Of a stretch of DNA of 64,000 nt, positions 1-9,287 are shown piece by piece. Origin of the DNA: Mycobacterium marseillense (GTDB lineage Bacteria > Actinomycetota > Actinomycetes > Mycobacteriales > Mycobacteriaceae); NCBI RefSeq assembly GCF_010731675.1, contig NZ_AP022584.1, positions 434,001 through 498,000 of the forward strand. Reading direction: 5' to 3'. Positions within the stretch are counted from its first letter, which is position 1. Every line of letters begins with the position of its first letter. The notes beneath the pieces were generated by a model. The model was not told the origin of the DNA. It saw only the letters and a program-made list of their open reading frames with translations, and searched no databases. The position numbers were made by a program, and so were the translations under genes.

Positions 1-270
1 GTCGTCGCCGGGGTGCAGCAGCACCGGCGCGTCCAGGGCGGCGCCGAGTTCCGGCGCCACCGTGACGTGGTCGTTGTGGCCGTGGGTGCACACCACCGCG
101 ACCACGTTGCGCTTACCAACGGCGGCCAGAATCGGCTCGGCGGAGTGCGCGGCGTCGAACACCACGACGTCGGAGTCGTCGCCGACGATCCAGATGTTGT
201 TGTCGACTTCCCAACTGCCGCCGTCGAGTTCGAAGGTTCCGTGGGTGACCAGCCGTTCGATGTCCGCCAT
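1..270 (-). CDS. Metallo-beta-lactamase-fold hydrolase, 3' part outside window
   Basis: This is the N-terminal 90 codons of a metallo-beta-lactamase-fold protein that runs off the left edge. The translation starts [15 protein letters not shown] and contains the zinc-binding THGHNDH motif after the WIVGDDSDVVVFDA strand, which is typical of the glyoxalase II-like branch. Its ATG overlaps the stop of mscR by one base (TGATG), so the two are translationally coupled. In M. tuberculosis the same pair is mscR-Rv2260. A role in hydrolysing a mycothiol adduct downstream of MscR is plausible from this context but is inference. Confidence 0.85.
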   Translation of the reverse strand, partial: MADIERLVTHGTFELDGGSWEVDNNIWIVGDDSDVVVFDAAHSAEPILAAVGKRNVVAVVCTHGHNDHVTVAPELGAALDAPVLLHPGDD

Positions 271-1355
271 CAGAGCACCACCACCGAGCGCAGCACCTCG
301 CCGCCGTGCATCTTGTGGAACGCCTCCTCGATGTCGCCGAGCCCGATGCGTTCGGAGACGAACTGCTCGAGCGGGAGCCGGCCCTGCAGGTACAGGTCGA
401 TCAGGGTGGGGAAGTCGCGCTCGGGCAGGCAGTCGCCGTACCACGACGACTTCAGCGAGCCGCCGTGGCTGAAGAAGTCCACCAGCGGCATCTCCAGGGT
501 CATGTCGGGGGTCGGAACACCCACCAGCACAACGGTTCCGGCGAGGTCGCGGGCGTAAAAGGCCTGCTTGTAGGTCTCGGGCCGACCCACCGCGTCGATC
601 ACCACGTTGGCGCCGAACCCGTCGGTGAGGTCCTGAATCGTCGTGACCACATCGAGCTCGCGGGCGTTGACCGTGTGCGTGGCGCCGAACTTGCGGGCCC
701 AGTCCAGCTTGGTGTTGTCGGTATCGACGGCGATGATGCGCCGCGCGCCCACCAGCGCAGCACCGGCGATCGCGGCGTCGCCCACCCCGCCGCAGCCGAT
801 CACCGCGACGGTGTCGTCACGGTTGATGGCGCCGGTGTTGATCGCCGCGCCGAGTCCGGCCATCACGCCACAGCCCAGCAGCCCGGCGACCGCCGGGTCA
901 GCCTCGGGATTGACCTTGGTGCACTGGCCCGCGGCCACCAGCGTCTTGTCGGCGAATGCCCCGATGCCCAGGGCGGGGGTGAGCTCGGTGCCGTCGGTCA
1001 GCGTCATCTTCTGGGTGGCGTTGAAGGTGTCGAAGCACAGGTGCGGGCGGCCGCGCTTGCAGGCCCGGCACTGCCCACACACCGCGCGCCAGTTCAGGAT
1101 CACGAAGTCGCCCGGGGCCACGGCGGTCACATCCGGCCCGACCGCCTCGACCCGGCCCGCGGCCTCGTGCCCGAGCAGGAAGGGGTACTCGTCGTTGATG
1201 CCGCCGTCGCGGTAGGTCAGGTCGGTGTGGCACACCCCGCAGGCGATGACGTCGACCAGAGCCTCCCCGGGGCCGGGGTCCGGGACAACGATGTCCACCA
1301 ATTCGACGGGCTCGCCCTTCTTGCGTGAAATCACGCCGCGCACTGTCTGACTCAT
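270..1355 (-). CDS. mscR: S-nitrosomycothiol reductase / mycothiol-dependent formaldehyde dehydrogenase
   Basis: This 361-residue zinc-dependent medium-chain alcohol dehydrogenase matches MscR (AdhE2). The family oxidises S-hydroxymethyl-mycothiol formed from formaldehyde and reduces S-nitrosomycothiol, in the cytosol. Visible are the catalytic zinc region ([16 protein letters not shown]), the structural zinc cysteines ([15 protein letters not shown]) and the NAD-binding glycine loop ([11 protein letters not shown]). The ATG at 1353-1355 gives the MSQTVRG N-terminus expected for the family; the frame stays open much further upstream, but that extension runs antisense through the neighbouring methyltransferase gene and is not real. 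It is coupled to the downstream metallo-hydrolase gene. Confidence 0.94.
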   Translation of the reverse strand: MSQTVRGVISRKKGEPVELVDIVVPDPGPGEALVDVIACGVCHTDLTYRDGGINDEYPFLLGHEAAGRVEAVGPDVTAVAPGDFVILNWRAVCGQCRACKRGRPHLCFDTFNATQKMTLTDGTELTPALGIGAFADKTLVAAGQCTKVNPEADPAVAGLLGCGVMAGLGAAINTGAINRDDTVAVIGCGGVGDAAIAGAALVGARRIIAVDTDNTKLDWARKFGATHTVNARELDVVTTIQDLTDGFGANVVIDAVGRPETYKQAFYARDLAGTVVLVGVPTPDMTLEMPLVDFFSHGGSLKSSWYGDCLPERDFPTLIDLYLQGRLPLEQFVSERIGLGDIEEAFHKMHGGEVLRSVVVL

Positions 1356-1433
1356 GGGCTCCAACCTACTGTTCGCCGCCATACATCTCGCGACGGGCTG
1401 TCCACCCATCGAGCCGGTGTAGCGTCGCAGGAC

Positions 1434-2492
1434 GTGACATCTTGGGAGACAACCGAAGAATTCACCGAACGCATCGCCGCGACCCTCGATGGCGCCAGCC
1501 TCACGATCCTGCTGAGCATCGGGCACCAGACCGGCTTGCTGGACACGATGGCCGGGCGCGGGCCGGCAACCAGCGCGCAGATCGCCGACGCCGCCGGGCT
1601 CAACGAGCGCTACGTCCGCGAGTGGCTGGGCGGCATGACCACCGGGCACGTCGTCGAGTACGACCCCGACACCGCCACCTACTCGCTGCCCGCCCACCGC
1701 GCCGGCGTGCTGACCCGGGCGGCCGGACCCCAGAACCTGGCCGTGGTCGCCCAATTCCTGCCGCTGCTCGGCGAGGTCGAGCAGAAGATCATCGGCTGCT
1801 TCCGGGCGGGTGGCGGCCTGCCCTACAGCGAGTTCCCGCGCTTTCACCAGCTGATGGCCGAGGAGAGCGGCGCGGTGTTCGACGCCTCGCTCGTCGACGT
1901 CGTGCTGCCGTTGGTGGACGGCCTCGTCGAGCGGCTGCGCGCCGGAGCCGACGTGGCCGACTTCGGCTGCGGCAGCGGCCACGCCATCAACGTGATGGCA
2001 CAGGCGTTTCCGGCGAGCCGCTTCACCGGCATCGACTTCTCCGAGCAGGCGATCGCCACCGGAACCCGCGAGGCCGCCGACCGCGGCCTGACCAACGCCA
2101 CCTTCGAAAGCCACGATCTGCCCGAGCTGGACAAGGTCGAGGCCTACGACGTCATCACGGTGTTCGACGCCATTCACGATCAGGCCCGGCCGGCGCGGGT
2201 GTTGGAGAACATCTATCGGGCGCTGCGGCCCGGCGGCGTGCTGCTGATGGCCGACATCAAGGCGTCGAGCCGGCTCGAGGAGAACGTCGGCGTGCCGATG
2301 AGCACCTACCTGTACACGACGTCGCTGATGCACTGCATGACGGTGTCGCTGGCGTTGGACGGCGCCGGGCTGGGCACCGCGTGGGGAACGCAGCTGGCGG
2401 TCGCGATGCTCGGCGACGCCGGGTTCGGCGACGTGCGGGTCGCCGAGATCGACGCCGATCCGATCAACAACTACTACATCGCCACGAAGTGA
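1434..2492 (+). CDS. SAM-dependent methyltransferase (Rv2258c-like)
   Basis: This 352-residue protein has an N-terminal winged-helix-like segment (about residues 10-75, with the [11 protein letters not shown] helix) and a class I methyltransferase domain with motif [12 protein letters not shown] near residue 180 and the post-II region [11 protein letters not shown]. It resembles the mycobacterial Rv2258c family; the substrate is unknown. Translation starts at GTG 1434. The stop overlaps the ATG of the next gene by one base, and the same pair is adjacent in M. tuberculosis, so the two are probably one operon. It is divergent from mscR with only 78 bp between the starts. Confidence 0.88.
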   Translation: MTSWETTEEFTERIAATLDGASLTILLSIGHQTGLLDTMAGRGPATSAQIADAAGLNERYVREWLGGMTTGHVVEYDPDTATYSLPAHRAGVLTRAAGPQNLAVVAQFLPLLGEVEQKIIGCFRAGGGLPYSEFPRFHQLMAEESGAVFDASLVDVVLPLVDGLVERLRAGADVADFGCGSGHAINVMAQAFPASRFTGIDFSEQAIATGTREAADRGLTNATFESHDLPELDKVEAYDVITVFDAIHDQARPARVLENIYRALRPGGVLLMADIKASSRLEENVGVPMSTYLYTTSLMHCMTVSLALDGAGLGTAWGTQLAVAMLGDAGFGDVRVAEIDADPINNYYIATK

Positions 2493-3310
2493 TGGCGGCC
2501 CTCGACCTCCTGGCCGACTGGCCGGTCGGGGCCGCGGTTGCCGCCGTCGTGGGACCAGGCGGCGTGCTGGCCGCCCACGGCGACACCGGGCGGGTCTTCG
2601 AGCTGGCCTCGGTGACCAAGCCGCTGGCGGCCCGGGCCGTGCACGTCGCCCTCGAGGAGGGCGCCGTCGACCTGGACACCGCCGCCGGCCCGCCCGGTTC
2701 CACCGTCCGCCACCTGCTGGCGCACACCTCGGGCTTGTCGATGCACTCCGACAAGGTGCTGGCCGCTCCCGGCGCCCGCCGCATCTACTCCAACCAGGGC
2801 TTCACCGTGCTGGGCCAGACCGTGGAACGCGAGACCGGCATCGATTTCGCCCGCTATCTGGCCGAAGCGGTGTGCGAGCCCCTCGGGATGACGACGACCC
2901 GTCTCGAGGGGGGCGCGGTGGCCGCCGGGTTCGGCGCAACGTCGACCGTGACGGACCTGGCCGCGTTCGCGGGGGACCTGCTGCGCCCGGTGACGGTTTC
3001 CGAAGGCCTGCACGCCGAGGCCACGACCGTGCAGTTCCCCGGTTTGGACGGCGTTTTGCCCGGATACGGGGTGCAGCGGCCCAACGATTGGGGGCTCGGC
3101 TTCGAGCTCCGGGATGCGAAATCGCCGCACTGGACGGGCGCGCGGAACTCGGCGCAAACCTTCGGCCATTTCGGCCAGGCAGGCGGGTTTATCTGGGCAG
3201 ATCCCGAAATCGAGCTCGCGCTGGTGGTGCTCACCGATCGCGAATTCGGGGATTGGGCGCTGCGGCCGTGGCCGGAGATTTCCGATGCCGTGATAGCCGA
3301 ATACAGCTAA
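2492..3310 (+). CDS. Serine beta-lactamase-like hydrolase (Rv2257c-like)
   Basis: A 272-residue protein of the class C beta-lactamase/esterase (Pfam Beta-lactamase) superfamily. The nucleophile motif SxxK is seen as SVTK near residue 40, and the YxN motif as YSN near residue 96 (RRIYSNQGF). A late HFGQAGG replaces the canonical KTG, which is usual for esterase- or peptidase-like members. No signal peptide is visible, so a cytosolic esterase or peptidase is more likely than antibiotic resistance. The ATG at 2492 overlaps the methyltransferase stop and fits the length of Rv2257c. Confidence 0.86.
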   Translation: MAALDLLADWPVGAAVAAVVGPGGVLAAHGDTGRVFELASVTKPLAARAVHVALEEGAVDLDTAAGPPGSTVRHLLAHTSGLSMHSDKVLAAPGARRIYSNQGFTVLGQTVERETGIDFARYLAEAVCEPLGMTTTRLEGGAVAAGFGATSTVTDLAAFAGDLLRPVTVSEGLHAEATTVQFPGLDGVLPGYGVQRPNDWGLGFELRDAKSPHWTGARNSAQTFGHFGQAGGFIWADPEIELALVVLTDREFGDWALRPWPEISDAVIAEYS

Positions 3311-3462
3311 TTCGGACTGCACACTAGCGCAACACGGGTATCACGAGGCACAATAGACACGCACGACACACAAAAAATCGAAGATTTCGCACAAGCTGCC
3401 CTGCTTGCCAGGTCCACAGGTCGTTGGGGAAGACGTCCCTGGTGGAACCGAAGGAGCAGGAA

Positions 3463-3975
3463 ATGCGAGCGTCGAATCAATTCGCCGACGTGACGACTGG
3501 CGTGGTGTACGTGCACGCTTCGCCGGCGGCGGTGTGCCCGCATGTCGAGTGGGCGTTGTCGTCGACCCTGGGTGCCAAGGCGAACCTGAACTGGACGCCC
3601 CAGCCGGCGATGCCCGGTCAACTGCGCGCGGTCACCAACTGGGTCGGTCCCGTGGGCACCGGCGCCAAGTTGGCCAATGCCTTGCGCTCCTGGTCCGTGC
3701 TGCGGTTCGAGATCACCGAGGACCCCAGCCCCGGGGTCGACGGTCACCGGTTCAGCCACACCCCGCAGCTCGGCCTGTGGGGCGGGGCGATGAGCGCCAA
3801 CGGCGACATCATGGTCGGGGAGATGCGGCTGCGGGCGATGATGGCCCAGGGCGCCGACACCCTGGCGGCCGAACTGGATTCCGTGCTGGGAACGGCCTGG
3901 GACGAGGCGCTCGAGGCGTATCGCGATGGCGGCGACGCCGGCGAAGTGACCTGGCTGAGCCGGGGGGTCGGGTAG
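3463..3975 (+). CDS. DUF3145 family protein (Rv2256c-like)
   Basis: A 170-residue actinobacterial DUF3145 protein of unknown function. The start at ATG 3463 is chosen because an AAGGAG ribosome-binding site (3451-3456) lies six bases upstream; a longer frame from 3424 lacks one. The protein is rich in tryptophan and glycine (WVGPVGTGAK, GLWGGAMSANGD) with no signal peptide or membrane segment. It is monocistronic, with about 150 bp upstream and a convergent kinase gene downstream. The region 3976-4076 between the convergent stops shows no gene. Confidence 0.85.
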   Translation: MRASNQFADVTTGVVYVHASPAAVCPHVEWALSSTLGAKANLNWTPQPAMPGQLRAVTNWVGPVGTGAKLANALRSWSVLRFEITEDPSPGVDGHRFSHTPQLGLWGGAMSANGDIMVGEMRLRAMMAQGADTLAAELDSVLGTAWDEALEAYRDGGDAGEVTWLSRGVG

Positions 3976-4076
3976 CCGATCGGGCCGCCTCTCTGGAAGT
4001 AATAGGCGACGCTCAAAACAGCTAGCGCAGCTGCTGTTCGCTTTCGAACACCCGTGAATGTTCCGGGCGGCCGGGC

Positions 4077-5000
4077 CTACCGCGCGGCCGGGCGCAGGAT
4101 CTGCAGAGCCCTTGGCACCACCGAGATCTCGGCCGGCAACGCGCAGGCGAAGTCGCCGTCGGCGTAGACGTTGATGCCGGGGCACTCGACGTGGACCGAT
4201 CGGGCCCGGGTGGTGCTCACCTCGTCGAGGTCGACGTGCGTGCCTTTCATCACGGTGGGGAAGAGGCGGACCAGCCTGGTGCGCGACGCCGAGTGCACCA
4301 TGGTGATGTCGAGCAGGCCGTCGGTGTAATCGGCGGCGGGACAGATCCGCATCCCGCCGCCGTAGCTGCGGGTGTTGCCGAAGGCGGCCAGCGTGATGTC
4401 GGCGTCGATCTCGGTGGTGCCGTCGAGCACCATGCGAAAGGGCAAGAGCCGCAGCTGGGACAGCTCGGCGAGCATCGCGACGTAATAGCGCAGCCGACCG
4501 TGCGGCCAGCGCATCCGGTTGGCGCGATCGGTGACCAGCGAATCGAAACCGGTGGCCGCGACGGTGCCGAACCACTTGCTCACCCCGTCGCTGTCCGTAA
4601 TCCGGCCCAGGTCAATGGGTTCGGTCCAGCCGTCGACGATGATGTCCGCGGCCGCCTCGGGGTCGTGGGTCGGGATCCCGAATGCGCGGGCATGGTCGTT
4701 ACCGGTCCCGGCGGGGACGATGCCGGCGGGAATGTCCGTGCCCGCCAACACTTGCAGCGCGTTGGAGAAGACGCCGTCGCCGCCGGTCACCATGACCGCG
4801 TCGGCGCCCTTGTCCAGCGCCGCGCCGACCAGGTGACGCGCGTCCTCGGCGTCGTCGCCGATGATTTCGACGACCTCCACGCCCCGCTTGTGCAACCGGG
4901 CGATCGCGAGCTGCGCGGCGCGCACGGCGGCGCCGTGCCCCGAGACCGGGTTGGTCAGCGCGATCACCTTGCCGATCTCGCGCCGGCGCAGCGGTTTCAC
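4077..5000 (-). CDS. Diacylglycerol/lipid kinase (Rv2252-like)
   Basis: A 307-residue kinase of the DAGK catalytic-domain family. The ATP-binding signature TGGDGVFSNAL lies near residue 70, followed by the VPAGTGNDHARAFG segment characteristic of DAGK/YegS enzymes. The M. tuberculosis orthologue Rv2252 is described as a diacylglycerol kinase producing phosphatidic acid for phosphatidylinositol mannosides. It starts with GTG at 5000, overlapping the upstream flavoprotein stop by four bases (GTGA), so the two are translationally coupled. The open frame extends far upstream but only as a shadow of the flavoprotein gene. Confidence 0.9.
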   Translation of the reverse strand: MKPLRRREIGKVIALTNPVSGHGAAVRAAQLAIARLHKRGVEVVEIIGDDAEDARHLVGAALDKGADAVMVTGGDGVFSNALQVLAGTDIPAGIVPAGTGNDHARAFGIPTHDPEAAADIIVDGWTEPIDLGRITDSDGVSKWFGTVAATGFDSLVTDRANRMRWPHGRLRYYVAMLAELSQLRLLPFRMVLDGTTEIDADITLAAFGNTRSYGGGMRICPAADYTDGLLDITMVHSASRTRLVRLFPTVMKGTHVDLDEVSTTRARSVHVECPGINVYADGDFACALPAEISVVPRALQILRPAAR

Positions 5001-6607
5001 GGAATCAGCTTGCCGGGATTGAGAATTCCGGCCGGATCCAGGGTCGCCTTGACCGCGCGTAACACCTGCACTCCCAATTCGCCGATCTCCTCGCGCATCC
5101 ACGGCCGGTGGTCGGCGCCGACCGCGTGGTGGTGGGTGATGGTCCCGCCGGTGGCCATGATCGCATCCGACGCGGCCTTTTTGGCGGTCTTCCATTGTTC
5201 GATCGGGTTGCCGCGTTGCCCCGCGACGACGGTGAAATACAACGACGCGCCGGTGGGGTAGACGTGCGAAATGTGGCACATCACCAGGGCCGGGGTGCCC
5301 GTCTCGGCCAGCGACTCGGTGAGTGCTTGGGTGACAGCGGCTTTGAGCGCGGCAATGTTGGCCCAGTCGGTGGCGGTCTCGAGCGTCTCGCACAGGGCAC
5401 CGGCCGTGAGCAGCGAGTCGCGCAGATACGGCGCGCCGAATCGGCCACGCTCCCACGCCCGCGCGGGCCCCTCGCCGAGCGACGTTCCGCCCCGGGCCAC
5501 CAGCAGCGCGCTGGTTTCGGCGTGCCGGCTCTCGGCGTGCTCCTCGGTGCCCTCGAACATCGTGATCCCCAGGCATCCGCCGGTGATCTGGGATTCGCCG
5601 ATCGCCTCGGTGGTGGCCAGGTTGACCCCCGTCTCGGCCTCGTCGGAGAGCCGAACGACGGTGGGGCCGGTGGCGGTTTGGGTGACGGCCCGCAGCGCCG
5701 CGGCGCCGGTCTCGAAGTCGGGGAACGACCAGGCCTCGTAGCGCACGGCCGCCGGGGCGGGATGGACCCGCAGCCGCACCCGGGTGATGACGCCCAAGGT
5801 TCCTTCCGAGCCGATCAGCAGCTGACGCAGGTCGGGGCCCGCGGCGGATTCCGGCGCGCGCCCCAGGTCCAGGGTGCCCACCGGAGTGATCACGCGCAGC
5901 CCGCGCACCATGTCGTTGAACCGGCCGTAGCCCGCCGAGTCCTGTCCCGAGGAGCGGGTCGCGGCGAAGCCGCCGATGGTGGCGTACTCGAAGCTCTGCG
6001 GGTAATGACCGAGCGAAAAGCCTTGCGCGCCGAGGAGTTTTTCGGCCGCGGGTCCGGTGACGCCCGCCTCGAAGACGGCCTGGCCGGAGACTTCGTCGAG
6101 CGAGATCAGCCGGTCGAGACGGCGGAGGTCGAGCGAGACGACGGCGCCGAACTCGGCGCGCTCGGGGTCGAGGCCGCCGACCACGCTGGTGCCCCCGCCG
6201 AAGGGGACGACGGCGATGCGGTGTTCGCTGCAGTGGCGCAGGACCGCGGCGACGGCGTCCTCGTCGGCGGGCAACACCACCGCGTCGGGTGCGTCCTGCG
6301 GGCCGCGTTCCTTGCGGTTGAGCAGGTCGACGGTCGACTTGCCGCCGGCGTGCAGCAACCGGTCGGAGTCCGCGGTGCGGCAGTAGTCGGCGCCGACGAT
6401 GGCGGCCAGCGCCTCCCGGTCCGCCGGCGACAACCCCGACGGGCGCAGTTTCACCTGGTCGGGCTGCGGTTCGGCGGCGGGGGACCCCTCGACCCCCACA
6501 GCCTGCTGCAGCAATGACCGGATCCCTTCCGAGAGGGGCTTGGCCGCGGCGGGATCTCCCCACGCGTTCCATTTCATGGGCGGGACGAGCCCCTCGGGAT
6601 GCGTCAT
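4997..6607 (-). CDS. FAD-linked oxidase, alkyldihydroxyacetonephosphate-synthase-like (Rv2251-like)
   Basis: A 536-residue flavoprotein of the FAD_binding_4 / FAD-oxidase C family. The PP-loop PFGGGTSVVGGLDP (about residue 135) binds the FAD pyrophosphate, and GSEGTLGVITRV and the C-terminal HHHAVGADHRPW are typical of the alkyl-DHAP synthase / D-lactate dehydrogenase group. Coupling to a lipid kinase suggests glycerolipid or ether-lipid chemistry; this is inference. An alternative start is the internal ATG at 6577 (MKWNAWGD). The gene is divergent from a TetR regulator with only 17 bp between the start codons. Confidence 0.86.
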   Translation of the reverse strand: MTHPEGLVPPMKWNAWGDPAAAKPLSEGIRSLLQQAVGVEGSPAAEPQPDQVKLRPSGLSPADREALAAIVGADYCRTADSDRLLHAGGKSTVDLLNRKERGPQDAPDAVVLPADEDAVAAVLRHCSEHRIAVVPFGGGTSVVGGLDPERAEFGAVVSLDLRRLDRLISLDEVSGQAVFEAGVTGPAAEKLLGAQGFSLGHYPQSFEYATIGGFAATRSSGQDSAGYGRFNDMVRGLRVITPVGTLDLGRAPESAAGPDLRQLLIGSEGTLGVITRVRLRVHPAPAAVRYEAWSFPDFETGAAALRAVTQTATGPTVVRLSDEAETGVNLATTEAIGESQITGGCLGITMFEGTEEHAESRHAETSALLVARGGTSLGEGPARAWERGRFGAPYLRDSLLTAGALCETLETATDWANIAALKAAVTQALTESLAETGTPALVMCHISHVYPTGASLYFTVVAGQRGNPIEQWKTAKKAASDAIMATGGTITHHHAVGADHRPWMREEIGELGVQVLRAVKATLDPAGILNPGKLIP

Positions 6608-6608
6608 G

Positions 6609-6643
6609 CGTTACAGTATTACATATGTTGTCAATCCGTAACG
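6609..6643. promoter_or_regulatory. Inverted repeat across the divergent TetR/flavoprotein start region
   Basis: The six-base arms CGTTAC (6609-6614) and GTAACG (6638-6643) form a perfect inverted repeat centred on the TetR start codon, with an unusually AT-rich core. It spans the whole 17-bp gap between the two divergent start codons. Its position suits an operator through which the TetR protein would control both itself/glpD1 and the flavoprotein-kinase pair. Binding is inferred from position and symmetry only. Confidence 0.4.
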
Positions 6644-7191
6644 ATCTGGATATCGGTGAGCGGATCCTCGCGGCGGCCGCCAGCTGTGTGGTCGACTTCG
6701 GCGTGGACCGGGTGACCCTCGCCGAGATCGCCCGACGCGCGGGTGTCAGCAGGCCGACGGTGTACCGGCGCTGGCCGGACACCCACTCGGTCGTCGCGGC
6801 GCTGTTGACACAGCACGTCACCGACGTGATGAGCGACGCGCCCCTGGCCGGCGAGGACAGGGAATCGCTTGTGCGACAGATCGTTACGGTGGCCGATTTG
6901 CTGCGCCGCGACCCGCTGGTGATGTCGGTCCTGCACTCCGAGCTCGCGACCACCTACATCACCGAGCGGCTCGGGACCAGCCAGCGCATGTTGATCCAGG
7001 CGCTGGCCGCCCGCCTGCACGTCGCACAACGCCACGGCAGCGTCCGATCCGGCGACCCGGTCCAGATGGCCACCATGGTGTTGCTGATCGCGCAGTCGAC
7101 CATCCAGTCGGCGCGGATCGTGGCACCCATGCTCGACGCCGACGCGCTGGCCGCCGAGCTCACCCACTCGCTGAACGGCTACCTGTCGTGA
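6625..7191 (+). CDS. TetR-family transcriptional regulator (Rv2250c-like)
   Basis: A 188-residue TetR regulator. The N-terminal helix-turn-helix is clear (VTLAEIARRAGVSRPTVYRRW, residues about 30-50), and the remainder is an all-helical ligand-binding domain. The ATG at 6625 is preferred: an in-frame ATG at 6514 would overlap the divergent flavoprotein gene. The stop overlaps the glpD1 GTG by four bases, so regulator and dehydrogenase are co-translated. Likely targets are its own operon and the divergent flavoprotein/lipid kinase genes. Confidence 0.9.
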   Translation: MLSIRNDLDIGERILAAAASCVVDFGVDRVTLAEIARRAGVSRPTVYRRWPDTHSVVAALLTQHVTDVMSDAPLAGEDRESLVRQIVTVADLLRRDPLVMSVLHSELATTYITERLGTSQRMLIQALAARLHVAQRHGSVRSGDPVQMATMVLLIAQSTIQSARIVAPMLDADALAAELTHSLNGYLS

Positions 7192-8732
7192 TCGCCGACC
7201 CGACCGCGTTGAACGCCGGACGGCGCGCCGCCGACCTGAGCGCGCTCGCCGACGGGGAGCCGCTGGACGTCGTGGTGATCGGCGGCGGCATCACCGGCGC
7301 GGGGATCGCGTTGGATGCCGCGGCGCGCGGGCTGCGGGTGGCGCTGGTGGAAAAGCACGATCTGGCGTTCGGCACCAGCCGCTGGAGTTCCAAACTCGTC
7401 CACGGCGGCCTGCGCTACCTGGCGACCGGCAACGTGGGCATCGCCCGCCGCAGCGCCATCGAGCGCGGAATCTTGATGACGCGCAACGCGCCTCACCTCG
7501 TCCGGGCGATGCCGCAGCTGGTGCCGCTGCTGGGATCGATGAGCCCGGGCAAGCGGGCGCTGGTGCGCGGGGGATTCCTGGCCGGTGACGCGTTGCGGTT
7601 CCTGGCCGGCACGCCGGCATCGACGCTGCCCCGCTCGCGCCGGATCTCGGCGCGCCGCGTCGTGGAGATGGCGCCGACCGTGCGCCGCGACGGCCTGGAC
7701 GGCGGCTTTCTGGCCTACGACGGCCAATTGATCGACGACGCCCGGCTGGTCACCGCCGTCGCACGCACCGCGGCGCAGCGCGGCGCGCGGATCCTCACCC
7801 ACGTGTCCGCGTCGCAGGCCACCGGCACCTCGGTGCGATTGACCGATGCGCGGACCGGGGAGTCGTTCGCCGTGTCGGCGGCCGCGGTCATCAACGCGGC
7901 CGGGGTGTGGGCGGGCGAGATCGACGGCTCGTTGCGGTTGCGGCCCAGCCGCGGCACGCACCTGGTCTTCGACGCGCAGACGTTCGGCAATCCGGTTGCA
8001 GCGCTGACGATTCCGATCCCCGGCGAGCTCAACCGCTTCGTCTTCGCGATGCCCGAACAGCTGGGCCGGGTGTACCTGGGGCTCACCGACGAGGCCGCCC
8101 CCGGCCCGATTCCGGATGTGCCCGAACCGTCGGTCGACGAGATCACGTTCCTGCTGGACACGGTGAACACCGCGTTGGGCACCGGGCTCACCGCCACCGA
8201 CGTGATCGGCGCCTACGCCGGGCTGCGGCCGCTGATCGACACCGGCGCGGGCCGCACCGCCGACGTCTCGCGCGAGCACGCGGTCGTCGAATCGTCGTCT
8301 GGGGTGATCAGCGTGATCGGCGGCAAATTGACCGAATACCGTTACATGGCTGAGGATGTGCTGGATCGCGCCGTGCGGGTGCGCCGACTGCGCGCCGCGA
8401 AATGCCAGACCCGCAACCTGCCGCTGATCGGGGCGCCGGCCAACCCGGGGATCACCGCGACGCCCGAGGGGGCGCCCCTGCCGGAGTCGCTGGTGTCGCG
8501 CTACGGCGCCGAGGCGGCCAAGGTCGTCGCCACGGCCGCCTGCGAGCGGCCCCGCGAGCCGGCCGTCGAGGGAATCGACGTCACCCGAGCGGAATTCGAG
8601 TATGCGATCACCCACGAGGGCGCGCTGGACGTCTCCGACATCCTCGATCGGCGGACCCGGATCGGGCTGGTGCCGCGCGACCGGGAACGGGCCGTCGCGG
8701 TGGCCGAGGAGTTTCTGGCACGCTTCGGCTAG
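7188..8732 (+). CDS. glpD1: FAD-dependent glycerol-3-phosphate dehydrogenase
   Basis: A 514-residue GlpD enzyme that oxidises sn-glycerol-3-phosphate to dihydroxyacetone phosphate and passes electrons to quinone at the membrane. The N-terminal FAD-binding loop VVIGGGITGAGIA is followed by the family signatures FGTSRWSSKLVHGGLRY and, later, GGKLTEYRYMAEDV. Length and context match GlpD1 (Rv2249c). The GTG start overlaps the TetR stop (GTGA), implying coupling. Its stop codon shares the bases CTAG with the stop of the convergent deaminase gene. Confidence 0.93.
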   Translation: MIADPTALNAGRRAADLSALADGEPLDVVVIGGGITGAGIALDAAARGLRVALVEKHDLAFGTSRWSSKLVHGGLRYLATGNVGIARRSAIERGILMTRNAPHLVRAMPQLVPLLGSMSPGKRALVRGGFLAGDALRFLAGTPASTLPRSRRISARRVVEMAPTVRRDGLDGGFLAYDGQLIDDARLVTAVARTAAQRGARILTHVSASQATGTSVRLTDARTGESFAVSAAAVINAAGVWAGEIDGSLRLRPSRGTHLVFDAQTFGNPVAALTIPIPGELNRFVFAMPEQLGRVYLGLTDEAAPGPIPDVPEPSVDEITFLLDTVNTALGTGLTATDVIGAYAGLRPLIDTGAGRTADVSREHAVVESSSGVISVIGGKLTEYRYMAEDVLDRAVRVRRLRAAKCQTRNLPLIGAPANPGITATPEGAPLPESLVSRYGAEAAKVVATAACERPREPAVEGIDVTRAEFEYAITHEGALDVSDILDRRTRIGLVPRDRERAVAVAEEFLARFG

Positions 8733-9196
8733 GGCGCCCGTCCGATGTCTTCGTGCCACACCTCGGGGTGCTCGGCGACGAAGGCGGACATCATCGCCTC
8801 GCAGCGCGGGTCATCGATCACGGTGACCGTGACGCCATGTTGCGCGAGCCATTCGTGCCCGCCGCTGAACGTGCCGGATTCGCCCACCACCAGCGCGCCG
8901 ATGTTGAACTGACGCACCAGCCCGCTGCAATACCAGCACGGCGACAGCGTCGTCACCATGACGGTGGACCGGTAGTCGCGCTGTCTTCCCGCGGCGCGAA
9001 ACGCGTCGACCTCGGCGTGCAACGACGGATCCCCTTGCTGCACACGGCGATTGCGGCCGCGACCGAGCAGGGTGCCGTCAGCGGTGAACAGGGCGGCGCC
9101 GATGGGAATGCCGCCCTCGGCCAGGCCGGCCTGCGCTTCCTCGAACGCGACATCCAGCATCGCGGGTACGGACAGGCTCACGCGTCGATCTTCCAC
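8729..9196 (-). CDS. Nucleoside/cytosine deaminase family protein
   Basis: A 155-residue zinc-dependent deaminase of the cytidine/deoxycytidylate deaminase fold. The catalytic HAEVDAF (His ligand plus proton-shuttle Glu) and the zinc cysteines SPCWYC are both present; TTLSPCWYCSG and the following VVGESGTFSGG resemble yeast-type cytosine deaminases. It is convergent with glpD1. The start is a GTG at 9196, with another GTG at 9181, and neither has a strong ribosome-binding site. The substrate cannot be decided between a free base and another aminated ring. Confidence 0.82.
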   Translation of the reverse strand: MEDRRVSLSVPAMLDVAFEEAQAGLAEGGIPIGAALFTADGTLLGRGRNRRVQQGDPSLHAEVDAFRAAGRQRDYRSTVMVTTLSPCWYCSGLVRQFNIGALVVGESGTFSGGHEWLAQHGVTVTVIDDPRCEAMMSAFVAEHPEVWHEDIGRAP

Positions 9197-9287
9197 TACG
9201 CGGCACCGGGGCGAGGAGGCAACCTCGATCTTTGGGCCCTGATGACAGACACTGTTGGTTCAACGTGTCGCGCGCGGGAGGGGCGGT

